The position numbers and the translations under genes are program-made. From contig NZ_LT629690.1 in assembly GCF_900102185.1 (NCBI RefSeq), positions 3,472,001 to 3,536,000 of the forward strand: a DNA stretch of 64,000 bases, written 5' to 3'. Source of the DNA: Terriglobus roseus. Its GTDB lineage: Bacteria > Acidobacteriota > Terriglobia > Terriglobales > Acidobacteriaceae. Below the pieces are notes generated by a model that had not been told where the DNA came from, did not search any database, and saw only the letters and a list, made by a program, of their open reading frames with translations. Of this stretch, positions 16,864 to 26,995 are shown piece by piece. The first letter of the stretch is position 1. Every line of letters starts with the position of its first letter.

Positions 16864-18338
16864 TCGACGAACTTGAGCTGAACGACATGCAGGAAACACA
16901 CGAAGCGGAAGAGCACTTCGACAAGCTGCGCGAAGAGTGCGGCGTTATGGCCATCTACAACCATGACGACGCAGCACGCCTCACCTATTGGGGCCTGTAC
17001 TCGCTGCAGCATCGCGGACAGGAGAGCGGTGGCATTGCTACCGCTGATGGCGAAGAGATTCATGACCTGAAGGGCATGGGCCTCGTCAGCGAAATCTTCA
17101 CCGACCCCGTCTTGGAAAAGCTGCCCGGCCGCATGGCCATTGGTCACACGCGTTACAGCACCACGGGTGACTCCGCTCTGCTGAATGCGCAGCCCATCAA
17201 GGTGGAGTCCACCAAGGGCCTCATCGCCATTGCGCACAACGGCAACCTGGTGAACCTGGGCACCGCACGCGAGCGTCTCGAACGCGATGGCGCCATCTTC
17301 CAGACCACCAGCGATTCCGAAATCATCGTGCAGCTCATCGCGCACTCCAAAGAGACCACGCTGGTGGATTGCATCGCCGACTCGCTCGGTCAGGTCGACG
17401 GCGCATTCTCCATCGTCATGATGACGCGCAATCGCATCTTTGCCGCACGCGATCCGCATGGCTTCCGTCCGTTGTCGATGGGCCGCATCCCAGGCAAAGA
17501 CGGCGCACCTGACACCTTTGTTTTCGCCAGCGAAACCTGCGCATTCGATCTGTTGCATGCCAAGTACGAACGCGACGTGGAACCGGGCGAGCTGGTCATG
17601 GTTAGCGAAGACGGCGTGACCTCTCGCTACTTCAACCGCGAAACCAAGCAGGCAAGCTGCATCTTCGAACACGTTTACTTCGCACGCCCTGACAGCCGTA
17701 TCTTCGGCCGCTGGGTACAGAAGAGCCGCGAAGAGATGGGCCGCACACTCGCACGCGAAAGCGGCGTTCCTGCAGACCTGATCGTTCCCGTACCAGACAG
17801 TGGTGTAACCGCAGCCATTGGCTACGCGAACGAATCCGGCATCCCGTTCAACTTCGGCCTCATCCGCAACCACTACGTGGGCCGCACCTTCATCCAGCCG
17901 GAACAGCGCGTGCGCGACTTCGGCGTGCGCATGAAGCTGAACCCGGTACGCGCATTGCTCGAAGGCAAGCGAGTCATCCTCATCGACGACTCAATCATCC
18001 GTGGCACCACGTCACGAAAGATCGTTCGCATGGTGCGTGCAGCAGGTGCGACGGAAGTCCACATGCGCATCTCGTGCCCTCCGACCATCTCGCCCTGCTT
18101 CTACGGTGTGGACACACCCAGCTCGCGCGACCTAATCGCCGCGAACAACTCGCTGGATGAGATCTGCAAGTACATCGAAGCCGATTCGCTCGCATACCTG
18201 TCACTGGAGGGTGTAGTGCATAGCTGCACGACCGGCGATGAGAAACCCAACGGCTACTGCACCGCCTGCTACACCGGCAAGTATCCGACGCAGTGGGTAG
18301 ACGTGGAAGATATCCTGCCAGCGGTTGCGGGAGCATGA
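16860..18338 (+). CDS. purF: Amidophosphoribosyltransferase
   Basis: A 492-residue protein. After 26 residues comes Cys27 in [11 protein letters not shown], the N-terminal nucleophile exposed after propeptide removal, then [14 protein letters not shown] of the glutaminase domain. The PRTase domain has the PRPP loop [16 protein letters not shown]. Cys residues near the C-terminus ([22 protein letters not shown]) fit the Fe-S ligands of the Bacillus-type enzyme. It catalyses the first committed step of purine synthesis, PRPP to phosphoribosylamine. Start overlaps purL by 4 bases, and its stop overlaps the MerC gene by 4, so all are translationally coupled. Confidence 0.96.
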   Translation: MIDELELNDMQETHEAEEHFDKLREECGVMAIYNHDDAARLTYWGLYSLQHRGQESGGIATADGEEIHDLKGMGLVSEIFTDPVLEKLPGRMAIGHTRYSTTGDSALLNAQPIKVESTKGLIAIAHNGNLVNLGTARERLERDGAIFQTTSDSEIIVQLIAHSKETTLVDCIADSLGQVDGAFSIVMMTRNRIFAARDPHGFRPLSMGRIPGKDGAPDTFVFASETCAFDLLHAKYERDVEPGELVMVSEDGVTSRYFNRETKQASCIFEHVYFARPDSRIFGRWVQKSREEMGRTLARESGVPADLIVPVPDSGVTAAIGYANESGIPFNFGLIRNHYVGRTFIQPEQRVRDFGVRMKLNPVRALLEGKRVILIDDSIIRGTTSRKIVRMVRAAGATEVHMRISCPPTISPCFYGVDTPSSRDLIAANNSLDEICKYIEADSLAYLSLEGVVHSCTTGDEKPNGYCTACYTGKYPTQWVDVEDILPAVAGA

Positions 18339-18763
18339 CGCAGGAACTGAAAGAACAGGCACACCACTCAGGCGCGGACACCTTCGGCATATGGGTGTCC
18401 GCGCTGTGCGTTGTGCATTGCATCGCGACACCGCTCTTCATCTCCATGTCTGCAGTGGTTGCTCACTTCCTGCCAGCAGAAGAGAGCGTTCATCGCACGC
18501 TGGCAACTGTAGTGGCTGCCGCAGGTGGCATTGCGCTTATCCGTGGATTCCGCATCCACGGACGCAAACGCATTCTTGCGCTCATGGCAGCGGGACTCGC
18601 ATTCATCTTCTTCGGTGCATGGTTCGGCGACAGTTTGCCTTCACACATATTTGAGGTCGCAGTCACCATGACCGGCAGCGCGCTGATGATTGCAGCGCAC
18701 CGGATGAATCACACCTTCTGCAGCGATTGCAGCCAGTGCTGCTCCAGTGAGGACCATGCGTAA
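18335..18763 (+). CDS. MerC-domain membrane protein
   Basis: A 142-residue protein from the ATG at 18335, which overlaps the purF stop (ATGA). Four hydrophobic helices are visible, the first with CVVHCIATPLF, the conserved Cys/His signature of MerC mercury-uptake-like proteins. The C-terminus HRMNHTFCSDCSQCC is a Cys/His cluster that could bind a soft metal. MerC members outside mer operons are common and their substrate is unknown. Being embedded between purF and an MFS gene is odd for a metal transporter and may simply reflect read-through. Confidence 0.82.
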   Translation: MTQELKEQAHHSGADTFGIWVSALCVVHCIATPLFISMSAVVAHFLPAEESVHRTLATVVAAAGGIALIRGFRIHGRKRILALMAAGLAFIFFGAWFGDSLPSHIFEVAVTMTGSALMIAAHRMNHTFCSDCSQCCSSEDHA

Positions 18764-19937
18764 GCCACTGTTAGCTCTTGCCGTTGCCGCCTTCGGCATT
18801 GGCACAACAGAATTCATCATCATGGGACTGCTGCCGGATCTGGCGCGCGACTTCCATGTGTCCATCCCGAAAGCAGGCACACTGGTCAGCGCCTACGCGC
18901 TCGCAGTCACCATCGGTTCGCCGCTGCTGGTGTTGGCGCTAGCAAAGGTCGATCGCAAAAACGCTCTGATCCTTTTAATGACCCTATTCATCCTGGGCAA
19001 CACGGCATGCGCACTTGCGCCAACATTCGGCCTGCTGCTGACGGCTCGCATTCTCACCGCATTGATGCACGGTTCATTTTTCGGCATCGGCAGCATCGTT
19101 GCATCGAACGTTGTCCCACGCGATCAACGCGCACGCGCCGTCGCCATCATGTTCAGCGGACTCACGCTGGCCAACGTTCTCGGTGTACCTGCAGGTACGG
19201 CGTTGGGACAAGCTTTCGGATGGCGAGCAGCCTTCGTTGCCATTGTGCCCATCGGCTTAATCGCAGCCATAGGTGTGTGGCGACTGGTGCCGCATCAACA
19301 CTCGGAACCAGTCCACCTGAAGCATGAATTGAAATCTGTCATGCGTCGCGGCGTGCTGACAACGCTCGCTATCAGCACGTTGTCGTCCGTATCAATGTTC
19401 TGCATCCTGACGTACATCACTCCCATTCTGGAAGACGTCACACACATCTCGCCGCACGGCGTAACAGGCGTGCTGGTGCTGTTTGGGGTTTCCATCACAG
19501 TCGGCAACCTGCTGGGCGGCGTAATGGCGGACTGGAAAGGGATTCAAGCCGTTGCCTTTGGCTTTCTGGCTCTTGCGGTTCTCTTCGTGTTAATGCCGAT
19601 AGCGGAAGAACATGTGCCGTCCGTATTGGTTGCGATCGCCGTGTGGGGCATGCTCCACTTCGCAGTAGGCGCACCTCTGCAGACGCGCGTGGTGGACCAG
19701 GCACGCGGTGCGCAGAACCTTGCATCCACACTGAATCAAGGCGCATTCAACCTGGGCAATGCATTGGGCGCAGCCTTGGGTGCACTTGTCCTCACGCATG
19801 GCTTCGGCTATCGCAGCTTGTCGTTGGCCAGCTCGGTCGTAGCTGCGATCACAGCCGCACTCACTCTGCTCGCCATGGTGTGGGAGCGAACAGATCGCAT
19901 GAAGAGTGACGCGCGTCTTCGCATGCACGGAAGCTGA
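18756..19937 (+). CDS. MFS transporter, AraJ-like drug/sugar efflux family
   Basis: A 393-residue protein from the ATG at 18756 with GAGG 4 bases upstream; GTG at 18747 is in frame but has no SD. About twelve transmembrane helices. It opens with FGIGTTEFIIMGLLPDLARD, the signature of the AraJ/YdhP/NepI-type 12-TMS efflux group, and has the loop 2-3 stretch LALAKVDRKNALILL. Substrates in this group include sugars, purine nucleosides and drugs. It overlaps the MerC gene by 8 bases and is downstream of purF. A purine-related substrate is possible from the neighbourhood but not shown. Confidence 0.87.
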   Translation: MRKPLLALAVAAFGIGTTEFIIMGLLPDLARDFHVSIPKAGTLVSAYALAVTIGSPLLVLALAKVDRKNALILLMTLFILGNTACALAPTFGLLLTARILTALMHGSFFGIGSIVASNVVPRDQRARAVAIMFSGLTLANVLGVPAGTALGQAFGWRAAFVAIVPIGLIAAIGVWRLVPHQHSEPVHLKHELKSVMRRGVLTTLAISTLSSVSMFCILTYITPILEDVTHISPHGVTGVLVLFGVSITVGNLLGGVMADWKGIQAVAFGFLALAVLFVLMPIAEEHVPSVLVAIAVWGMLHFAVGAPLQTRVVDQARGAQNLASTLNQGAFNLGNALGAALGALVLTHGFGYRSLSLASSVVAAITAALTLLAMVWERTDRMKSDARLRMHGS

Positions 19938-20080
19938 ACACCGTCATCGCGGCAAGTGCCTAGCACTGCAAACACAATACAAAATCGCATCCTCGCCTAA
20001 CGCTTTCGCGTCATAGCGTCCCATATTGGGACTGCTTAAGATCGGTGGCAGACATTCATTCCTGCTCTCCGAGGACATAT

Positions 20081-21142
20081 ATGCCCGCTGCACCGGCTTC
20101 TCCTTATGAAGCGCGGCGTCTTGCTGCAGTTCAAAAACTTCGCCTTTTGGGCACGCCAGCAGAAGAGCGTTTCGACAAGATCACACGCCTTGCACGCCAC
20201 ATGTTTGAAGTCCCCATGGCCTGCCTGGATATCGTGGGTGAAAAGCTCGCATGGCTGAAGAGCGTGCAGGGTTTTGATGGCATTGAGGGTCTGCGCAAAG
20301 ACTCCTATTGCCATTACACCGTGTTGGATGACGGCGTTTGCCTGGTGCAGGATGCGCGCACCGATACACGCGTGTTCGACAGTGTTCTAGCAGACTACTG
20401 GGTGTTTTACGCCGGTGCACCGCTGCACTTTGAAGGAGAGCGTGTCGGCGTACTCTGCATCGGCGACAGCAATCCACGCGATTTTGATGCGGAGAAGATG
20501 AGCTCGCTCATCGATCTGGCATCGCTCGCCGAGCGTGAACTGCAATTGGCCGCACTGTCAGAAGCCCAGGTAGCCCTTGCTGCTTCTCATGAAGAGTTGG
20601 AGATGAAGGCGCGCATCGATGTGCTGACGCACCTGTGGAACCGCGGCGCCATTCTTGAAATTGCAAATGCAGAATGCGCGGCCGCACAAACAGACAAGCC
20701 CATGGCCGCACTCATGCTCGACATTGATCACTTCAAGACAATCAATGACACGCATGGTCATCCTGCTGGCGATGAGGTGCTGCGCGTCGTGGCATCGCGT
20801 TTGCGTGCGGCCATCCGCAAGAGCGATGCCGTCGGACGCTACGGCGGTGAGGAGTTCCTCATCATCCTGCCCGACGCGGATCTAACAGCAGCAGCAGATA
20901 TCAGCGAACGCATCAGGCAAGAGGTTGCGTCCTCACCCATCTCGTTTGGAGAACTAACCATTCCCGTCACCTGCAGCATTGGCTATTCCATCGTGCAGAA
21001 TACCGTACAGGACGCTATCAGTTCATTGATTGGCCGCGCTGACAGCGCACTCTATCGAGCCAAGTCTTCCGGACGCAATCGCGTGGAAGTGGGTGCTGCA
21101 TCATGCGATGAAGATGTCATCGCTGACGCCGTCGGGGTCTAG
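20081..21142 (+). CDS. GAF-GGDEF diguanylate cyclase
   Basis: A 353-residue protein from the ATG at 20081, preceded by GAGGA at a spacing of 6; an in-frame GTG at 20045 lacks SD. Residues 20-155 form a GAF sensor (FDKITRLARHMFEVPMACLD, SYCHYTVLDDGVCLVQDA, FYAGAPLHFEGERVGVLCI). A short coiled segment (EAQVALAASHEELEMKA) leads to GGDEF: DIDHFKTINDTHGHPAGDEVL and RYGGEEF, an intact active site. RKSD five residues before GGEEF is the inhibitory I-site. It should make c-di-GMP in the cytoplasm in response to a small ligand or redox signal bound by GAF. Monocistronic by position. Confidence 0.93.
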   Translation: MPAAPASPYEARRLAAVQKLRLLGTPAEERFDKITRLARHMFEVPMACLDIVGEKLAWLKSVQGFDGIEGLRKDSYCHYTVLDDGVCLVQDARTDTRVFDSVLADYWVFYAGAPLHFEGERVGVLCIGDSNPRDFDAEKMSSLIDLASLAERELQLAALSEAQVALAASHEELEMKARIDVLTHLWNRGAILEIANAECAAAQTDKPMAALMLDIDHFKTINDTHGHPAGDEVLRVVASRLRAAIRKSDAVGRYGGEEFLIILPDADLTAAADISERIRQEVASSPISFGELTIPVTCSIGYSIVQNTVQDAISSLIGRADSALYRAKSSGRNRVEVGAASCDEDVIADAVGV

Positions 21143-21205
21143 ACATCAGCTTCTGCACGGGGGTGATTGGTGTGCAGGAGTAATGCAATATCGGCATGAA
21201 CCCGA

Positions 21206-22231
21206 TCAGCGTGCGCCGCTGCCACCGCGCCATCGTTGGTAGTTGTTATAAAACTCAGTCGCGGCAGGACCGCGCCCGGCAACAGCCTTCGTACCGCGTT
21301 TGTTCACCAGCCCGATGTATTGGTAGATCAAAATCTCATCTACATATGGAGACACCGCCGTCATCTGCTGCAGCACGCGTTCAAACGACGCAGCATGCAC
21401 GGGCGAGCGATACGGCTTCGCTTCAAACTCAAAGATCTCCACATCTGCCCAAAGCTTCGCCTTTGCCGCGCGATCATGTACCTTGCGCAAGCCTTCAAAC
21501 ATGCGCGGCAACTCATCAATGCGCGTCTTCTGAACGCCAATCTCGTCCTGATACGCCATGATGTCCACGTCCATCGAATCCATCTGACGCAGGTACTCAT
21601 CGTCGGGCTTCACCAGCCGCGTGCCATACGGCGCAATCAGAATCTGTGCCTTCGGCGTCAATGCTCTAGCGTGCTTCGACAGCATGTTCACATACGTCAT
21701 GTACTCGGGCGTAAAGTGCGGATTGATCTGCGTCTCATCGGGCCAGTACCAGCCGTAAAAACTTTTGTGGTGGCCATACTGCTTCACAAGTTCCTCAAGA
21801 GACTGCAGCCGCTTGCCCATCGCATCCGCATCGCTGATCAGTCCCGGCGACCCCAGATCACCATAAAAGCCCGCGCCGATGAAGAACTTCACACCGCACG
21901 TATCCGCAGCTGCCAGCACTGCCTCAATCGGATCGGCACACGCAAGCTCATACTTCGGATAGATTGCCGTATCCCAGAACGCGCGATAGTGCAGCGCGGT
22001 GGCGATCAGCACCAGGTATTTCATGCCCGTACCGGCAATCTCGCGCACCTTTTCCTGCCACTGCTCAGTGGTAAAGCGTGCACAGCGGCTGTTCCAATCA
22101 ACCGCCTGCACCGCGCCGCTGTGCTGAAACTCAAACCAGCTACCGGCAATCGGCTTCACCGCTGGCGGCATGACATGCAGTGCGATTGCGCCTGCAGGCA
22201 TAGCAGCTAGAAACTCCCGCCGATTCATCAT
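21206..22231 (-). CDS. Tat-exported DUF4434-like protein (glycosidase-like barrel)
   Basis: A 341-residue protein from the ATG at 22231 (GGAG 7 bases upstream); the longer frame adds 14 residues before the signal. MMNRREFLAAMPAGAIALHV is a twin-arginine signal. The body resembles DUF4434/TIM-barrel proteins of glycoside hydrolase type: GSWFEFQHSG, WQEKVREIAGTGMKYLVL, KFFIGAGFYG, FYGWYWPDETQ with an acidic residue at a likely catalytic strand end, and DIMAYQDEIG. No activity is established for DUF4434. The neighbouring exported esterase is upstream on the same strand (84 bases), so the two may act on one carbohydrate or ester substrate. Confidence 0.7.
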   Translation of the reverse strand: MMNRREFLAAMPAGAIALHVMPPAVKPIAGSWFEFQHSGAVQAVDWNSRCARFTTEQWQEKVREIAGTGMKYLVLIATALHYRAFWDTAIYPKYELACADPIEAVLAAADTCGVKFFIGAGFYGDLGSPGLISDADAMGKRLQSLEELVKQYGHHKSFYGWYWPDETQINPHFTPEYMTYVNMLSKHARALTPKAQILIAPYGTRLVKPDDEYLRQMDSMDVDIMAYQDEIGVQKTRIDELPRMFEGLRKVHDRAAKAKLWADVEIFEFEAKPYRSPVHAASFERVLQQMTAVSPYVDEILIYQYIGLVNKRGTKAVAGRGPAATEFYNNYQRWRGGSGAR

Positions 22232-22315
22232 CGAAACACTCCAAACGGAAAGCGCCTTACACTCGCAAAACACGCAGGTGTGTAAGGCGCGACCAGTATA
22301 CGGAAGGTTTCTCGG

Positions 22316-24082
22316 TTAGTAACGCCAGCTCTTCAGGTCTGCACCCTTGGGTGCAGTCTGTTGAATCCGTTGCATGATCTTCGGTAGATACATCGTCGAG
22401 TAGTGCAAGCGGCTATACGCGTTCGATAGCTTGGGATCACCATTCCAGCAGTGTTCCGCACGAGGCCCGTATGCCACCTCAGCGTGTGCGGCAGGTTTCG
22501 CGGTATCCAGAAAATCCTGCAACAGATAAACCGCATTGTTCAGCATGTAGGTGTCGTCAGAACCAACGTAGACATGCAGCTTGCCTTCCAGCTTCGGTTG
22601 CAACTGCGGCCATTCGCGCTGCAACTTCGCGGTCAGATCGTAATGGTCCTGCCAGTATTTCGCCACGGCCGGATCAATAACGCCCGTCTGTTTATCGAAG
22701 ATCGCCGCAGGATATCCATCCGCTCCGACTGGCGAGAAGACCGCCTGCCAGATGTCATATTGTTCGCCAGAGCGCCCATGATCGCCTAGCGCAGCTTCAA
22801 ACTGGTTCACGCCACGCTGCGTGATGATCATGTGGCCCAGGTAATCGCGCATGGCGGGCTGTTCCATCTGGATGTTTGCACCAGGCGTAAAGTATGCGTT
22901 CTTGTCGTGATAAATATCGATGTTCGTGTACGCGTGAAAGTCCACCGGATCGGGGCACGCAATGAACGCACCATTGTAGTGATCGGGATAGAAGACCTGC
23001 GCAGCCATTGCTTCCCAGCCGCCAGTGGAACCGCCATAAACAAAGCGCGCCCATCCCTGACCAATCCCCTGAAACTTCTTTTCAACTGCAGGGATCAGCT
23101 CCGTCTCAATCGCTTCACCGTAAGGACCAAGGTTTGCAGAATCGACTGCATAACTGTCGTCGTAGAACGCGTTCGCGGTTTGTATCTTCACCACCAGGAA
23201 ACGCGGAAAATCTTTCGCAGTCCACGTCTTATAAAAGTTGTAACCTTCCTGCTGCTGAATACGGTTGTAACCCTCAAGGTGAAAACGATCCGAGTAATCC
23301 GGCTTCAGGTTCGGATCCGGCGGCGTCGTGCGGAACTCCGCGAAGCCATCGTTGAAGTGGTCCTCAAACAGCATCAGAGGGAAACGCGCATTCGGATGTT
23401 GATCAAATCCTGCTGGCACAAGCACTGTGGCAGAAACAAACACCGGCCGTCCCCAGAACTTAGACAGAGGCTGCGACTGGATTCGGATGCGACGGACAAA
23501 CTCAGAATCTGCAATAGGCGCAATCGCCGGCATGACCTCGGTCAACGCCACATCGACATCCTGGGTGGGCTTGCCGTTGGCTCCAATGGTGATCTTAAAA
23601 GGCTTGCTATAGAGATTGCCCGGCGCGCGATTCCACTTCTGTCCCTCGCCACGATCAGGAGCAAGCTTGATCGTCCGGCCATCGGCCATGTGGAACGTCT
23701 CGTACAAGTTCAACACCACCTGCACGTTATAAGTCCCGGGAGTAACCTCACTCAAATGAGCATGCGGATAGCCTGTGGCTTTATCGTCAACCACCACAAC
23801 GCTACCTGGAGCAGCGCCATCCAGAGTTAAGCCGAAGACATTCTGCGAGCGCAAAGAATCGTTGATCTGCGTGCGCGGCTCGGCTGAAAAGTTGTTGGAC
23901 AACAGCAACAAAAGTCGTCCATCCAAAGGACCGGGCGAAGTAGCGCGCTCTCCCCCGCTCTGCAAAGGACGCGCATCTGCCGGAAGATGCACGCGGAAGC
24001 TCTGCCCAAGAAGCGAAACGGCGTGGATACAGCACAAGACGACCAGCAGGACGGCACGGCAGGACACACAGGTTTTTCGCAT
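22316..24082 (-). CDS. Exported putative esterase
   Basis: A 588-residue protein with signal peptide (residues 1-27). The N-terminal 200 residues are beta-rich (GTYNVQVVLNLYETFHMADG), probably an Ig-like or carbohydrate-binding module. The C-terminal half is an alpha/beta hydrolase of the esterase D/feruloyl-esterase type: FVYGGSTGGWEAMAAQVFYPDH contains the GxSxGG nucleophile elbow, and AEHCWNG near the end could provide the catalytic His. It probably removes acyl groups from plant or microbial polysaccharide outside the cytoplasm. The substrate is unknown. Confidence 0.75.
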   Translation of the reverse strand: MRKTCVSCRAVLLVVLCCIHAVSLLGQSFRVHLPADARPLQSGGERATSPGPLDGRLLLLLSNNFSAEPRTQINDSLRSQNVFGLTLDGAAPGSVVVVDDKATGYPHAHLSEVTPGTYNVQVVLNLYETFHMADGRTIKLAPDRGEGQKWNRAPGNLYSKPFKITIGANGKPTQDVDVALTEVMPAIAPIADSEFVRRIRIQSQPLSKFWGRPVFVSATVLVPAGFDQHPNARFPLMLFEDHFNDGFAEFRTTPPDPNLKPDYSDRFHLEGYNRIQQQEGYNFYKTWTAKDFPRFLVVKIQTANAFYDDSYAVDSANLGPYGEAIETELIPAVEKKFQGIGQGWARFVYGGSTGGWEAMAAQVFYPDHYNGAFIACPDPVDFHAYTNIDIYHDKNAYFTPGANIQMEQPAMRDYLGHMIITQRGVNQFEAALGDHGRSGEQYDIWQAVFSPVGADGYPAAIFDKQTGVIDPAVAKYWQDHYDLTAKLQREWPQLQPKLEGKLHVYVGSDDTYMLNNAVYLLQDFLDTAKPAAHAEVAYGPRAEHCWNGDPKLSNAYSRLHYSTMYLPKIMQRIQQTAPKGADLKSWRY

Positions 24083-24125
24083 GCCCGGAGTATAAGACGA
24101 AATAGTTCGCTAAGCTAACGATTCT

Positions 24126-25604
24126 TCATATCCGCACAAAGTCAATGAATGCGCGCGCCGGATCCGTATGGACCAGCTTCACATTCACGCGATCACCCAC
24201 ATCCAATCCCTCAGCACCATGCACCAACATGCCCTCCACTGCAGGCTTCAGTACGCGGACAAACGTACCGCTCCTCCCCGCCCCGGTAACCACTGCACGA
24301 TAGTGCTCTCCAATCCTTGAACCCAGTGCCAGAGCCTGCGCCCGCTTCAGCATGGAGCGTTCCACCTTGCGGCCAGCCTTGTCACGCTCATTACAATGAT
24401 CTGCAATGGCCGCTAACTCATCGTCTGTATAAGGCGCCGGAGCATTGTCCAGCATGGCATGCAGCACGCGCTGCGTGACCATATCTGGAAAGCGGCGATT
24501 CGGCGCCGTGGAGTGCGAATAGTCATTTGCCGCCAAGGCAAAATGTCCGGGAGGATAAGGATCATTCGCATGCACCACCACATACTCACCTGCGCCCATT
24601 AGCTTAATAATGGCGAGCGCAAGGTCAGGATAGTGATCCGGATCATGCTCGCGCTGCTTGCACAAAAAGTCATTTAGCGGCTTCGCGTCTGGTTCTGCAG
24701 GCAGCGTAACGCGGTGCGAAAGATTCGCACTCGTGACGTAGACCAGGTCCACAATGCGCTGCCAACGCTCCGGCGATTTCACCACGCGACGCAGCCCACT
24801 GCGATGCGCCTGCGACAACAGATGCGCCGCCGTTTCATTCGCTGCAATCATCAGGTCTTCAATCAGATCCATCGCGCGGTTGCGGCCCACATCTTCCAGC
24901 GATAGCACGCGTCCATCGGCAACCACAGGCGTAGATTCAGTGCGGCGAAAATCAAGCGCACCTGCTTCCTGCCGATGCCGGCGCAAACGCTGCGCAACCT
25001 CATCCTGCAAACGAAGCTGATCCAGAATCGCAGGATCAATCGCAGGCGGTACAGCATGCTCCGGATTCACAAGCCAAGGCCCCACATGGCTGTAAGCAAG
25101 CTGCGCTGAGTTGCATACCAGCGCCGGAAAGATGCGCTGCTCACGCACGGAACCATCCCCATCCACAACGAATTCAGCCACCATGGCCTGCCGCTCTTCG
25201 CCGGGATTCAAACTGGTCAAGCCGGTAGACAACTCAATGGGCAGCATCGGAAAGTTGCGAGCCGCGGTATAAATCGTGGCGCACTGCCGCGCAGCAAACT
25301 TATCGATCGGCGTGTCCTTACCAACGGTCGCCGTAACATCCGCCACGCCGACGCGCACACGGATGCCGCCATCCTCAAGCCGCTCCGCCCACTCAATCTG
25401 ATCCAGGTCGCGAGAAGTGTCGTTATCAATCGACGACCACGCGAGCCCACGCAGATCGGTACGCTTACGATGGTCCTTCACATTGCCAGCAAGAATGTCT
25501 GCAAGCTGCTGCTGGTGACCAGGAAAAGGTGTCAACTCAAACCCCTGCAGCTTCATCTCTTCCGCGGCAGCGTTCGTAAGGTTAAACGGAGTATGGTTAT
25601 GCAT
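24126..25604 (-). CDS. RNB-domain exoribonuclease (RNase II/R-like)
   Basis: A 492-residue protein. RGLAWSSIDNDTSRDLDQIEW carries the conserved Asp cluster that binds Mg2+ in RNB nucleases; YTAARNFPMLPIELST, DLIEDLMIAANETAA and DYSHSTAPNRRFPDMVTQR are further RNB signatures. It degrades RNA 3' to 5'. It is shorter than RNase R (about 800) and lacks both N-terminal cold-shock domains; the C-terminal S1-like part (LVHGAEGLDVGDRVNVKLV) is short. This architecture is shared by the small RNB proteins of cyanobacteria and Acidobacteria. Single gene with a weak SD. Confidence 0.88.
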   Translation of the reverse strand: MHNHTPFNLTNAAAEEMKLQGFELTPFPGHQQQLADILAGNVKDHRKRTDLRGLAWSSIDNDTSRDLDQIEWAERLEDGGIRVRVGVADVTATVGKDTPIDKFAARQCATIYTAARNFPMLPIELSTGLTSLNPGEERQAMVAEFVVDGDGSVREQRIFPALVCNSAQLAYSHVGPWLVNPEHAVPPAIDPAILDQLRLQDEVAQRLRRHRQEAGALDFRRTESTPVVADGRVLSLEDVGRNRAMDLIEDLMIAANETAAHLLSQAHRSGLRRVVKSPERWQRIVDLVYVTSANLSHRVTLPAEPDAKPLNDFLCKQREHDPDHYPDLALAIIKLMGAGEYVVVHANDPYPPGHFALAANDYSHSTAPNRRFPDMVTQRVLHAMLDNAPAPYTDDELAAIADHCNERDKAGRKVERSMLKRAQALALGSRIGEHYRAVVTGAGRSGTFVRVLKPAVEGMLVHGAEGLDVGDRVNVKLVHTDPARAFIDFVRI

Positions 25605-25663
25605 CGCAATCCATAGGATGCCGATTGCCGCGCGAAGTCAATTCCATCCTGGCCATGAAGGAA

Positions 25664-26908
25664 TCAGCGAGCAAACCCCACCGCAGACTTCACCTTATTC
25701 CAAACCCACGTGGGAACCGTACTGCGCATCATGTGATTGCGGAGCTGTTCATAGGTGGATGCGCCCATGCTGTAACCAATGATCAGGTGCAACAGCTCCG
25801 GATCTTCCTTCGCCTTGCGCACGAGCGCATCCATGCGCCCGCTGCCATTGAAAAGACGATGCTGAATATCCACGGAATGCAAAAGCTCGTCACCAATCTC
25901 CTGCCTCCACGCCTTCTCATACGCTGCCAGAGTACGTTCGTCATACTGCTGTGTGCGAACTGCGTTCAGGGCCGTATCCGCAGCAAGTGCGCCACTGGTC
26001 ATCGCGTAAAAGATGCCCTCTGCAGTAAACGCATTCACAAAACCACCGGCGTCACCCGCCAGCAACACTCGATCCGTGTATGTCTTTGCCAGCGGCCCGC
26101 TAACGGGGATAGGAAATGCCTTGTAACCGCTGCGATTCGTCTCGCCGGTCACATCGCCTTGCCGTTTCAACGTCTCCACCCACTGCGCATGATGCTCCGC
26201 GCCCTTGCCGCGCAGCTCCTTCAGATACCAGTCCAGCTTGCATCCAAAACCAAGGTTCAGATGATGCGTCTTGGGAAAAATATATCCGTAACCGAAGGTC
26301 TCCGTCAGGGTCAGGAAGAGATAGATGGCATCGCGATCCTTCACATCCAAGCGTGAATAGTCCGTCTCCTCCATCATGTCCACGGCGTATTCCTTATGAG
26401 CCGCTTCACTGCGAAGTCCCGTATGCCGCGCGATGACCGAGTTCGCGGAATCCGCACCGATAACCATCGGCCCAGTGATGATCTCGCCTTCGGTTGTTTC
26501 CAACTCGACGTGTGTCGGCTTCACTTCGCATTTGCGAATCGTCGTTCCCAGTCGCACCGAGCAAACAGACGCGGCACGTTTGAAGAGTGCTTCATCAAAC
26601 TGCCAACGACGCACCAGATACAGAATGGGATCGCCCTGCTGATACGTCACACGCGTTCCGTCCGGTGACTCCAGATGCACACGACTTACTGGATTTACCG
26701 AAACTTCACCTGCGTCGAACAAGTCGCCCACGTAAGGAAACCGTTCGAGCAATCGCGCAGACAATCCACCGCCGCACGGCTTTTCGCGGGGAAACTCCGC
26801 AGCCTTATCAATGAGCAGAACTTTCGCCCCAGCCAGTCCGAGCTTATAGGCTGCAGTCGAACCAGCGGGGCCACCACCGACAACGATCACATCAAATGGA
26901 GAACTCAT
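25664..26908 (-). CDS. Geranylgeranyl reductase-family FAD oxidoreductase
   Basis: A 414-residue protein from the ATG at 26908 (MSSPFDVIVVGGG); the frame remains open upstream but into the divergent gene's region. FDVIVVGGGPAGSTAAYKL is the FAD-binding GxGxxG; KPCGGGLSARLLERFP is the PCGGG signature of geranylgeranyl reductases; VLLAGDAGGFVNAFTAEGI is the second FAD motif. These enzymes reduce isoprenoid double bonds, for example in menaquinone or lipid side chains; others in the same superfamily are halogenases or hydroxylases. It has no neighbour that names the substrate. Confidence 0.87.
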   Translation of the reverse strand: MSSPFDVIVVGGGPAGSTAAYKLGLAGAKVLLIDKAAEFPREKPCGGGLSARLLERFPYVGDLFDAGEVSVNPVSRVHLESPDGTRVTYQQGDPILYLVRRWQFDEALFKRAASVCSVRLGTTIRKCEVKPTHVELETTEGEIITGPMVIGADSANSVIARHTGLRSEAAHKEYAVDMMEETDYSRLDVKDRDAIYLFLTLTETFGYGYIFPKTHHLNLGFGCKLDWYLKELRGKGAEHHAQWVETLKRQGDVTGETNRSGYKAFPIPVSGPLAKTYTDRVLLAGDAGGFVNAFTAEGIFYAMTSGALAADTALNAVRTQQYDERTLAAYEKAWRQEIGDELLHSVDIQHRLFNGSGRMDALVRKAKEDPELLHLIIGYSMGASTYEQLRNHMMRSTVPTWVWNKVKSAVGFAR

Positions 26909-26995
26909 GGCAGGTGTCCATTGTGCCATCACCACTGCGGTGTTGGAATCCCTTTGAACTACACTGCGGATATCTGTAATGCAGGAGATGCGACC

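Noticed and set aside
15685-17873. Long minus-strand frames opposite purL and purF (298 and 370 codons)
   Set aside because: They lie fully antisense to well-identified genes, have no SD and no recognisable domains; GC-rich third positions keep the opposite strand open.
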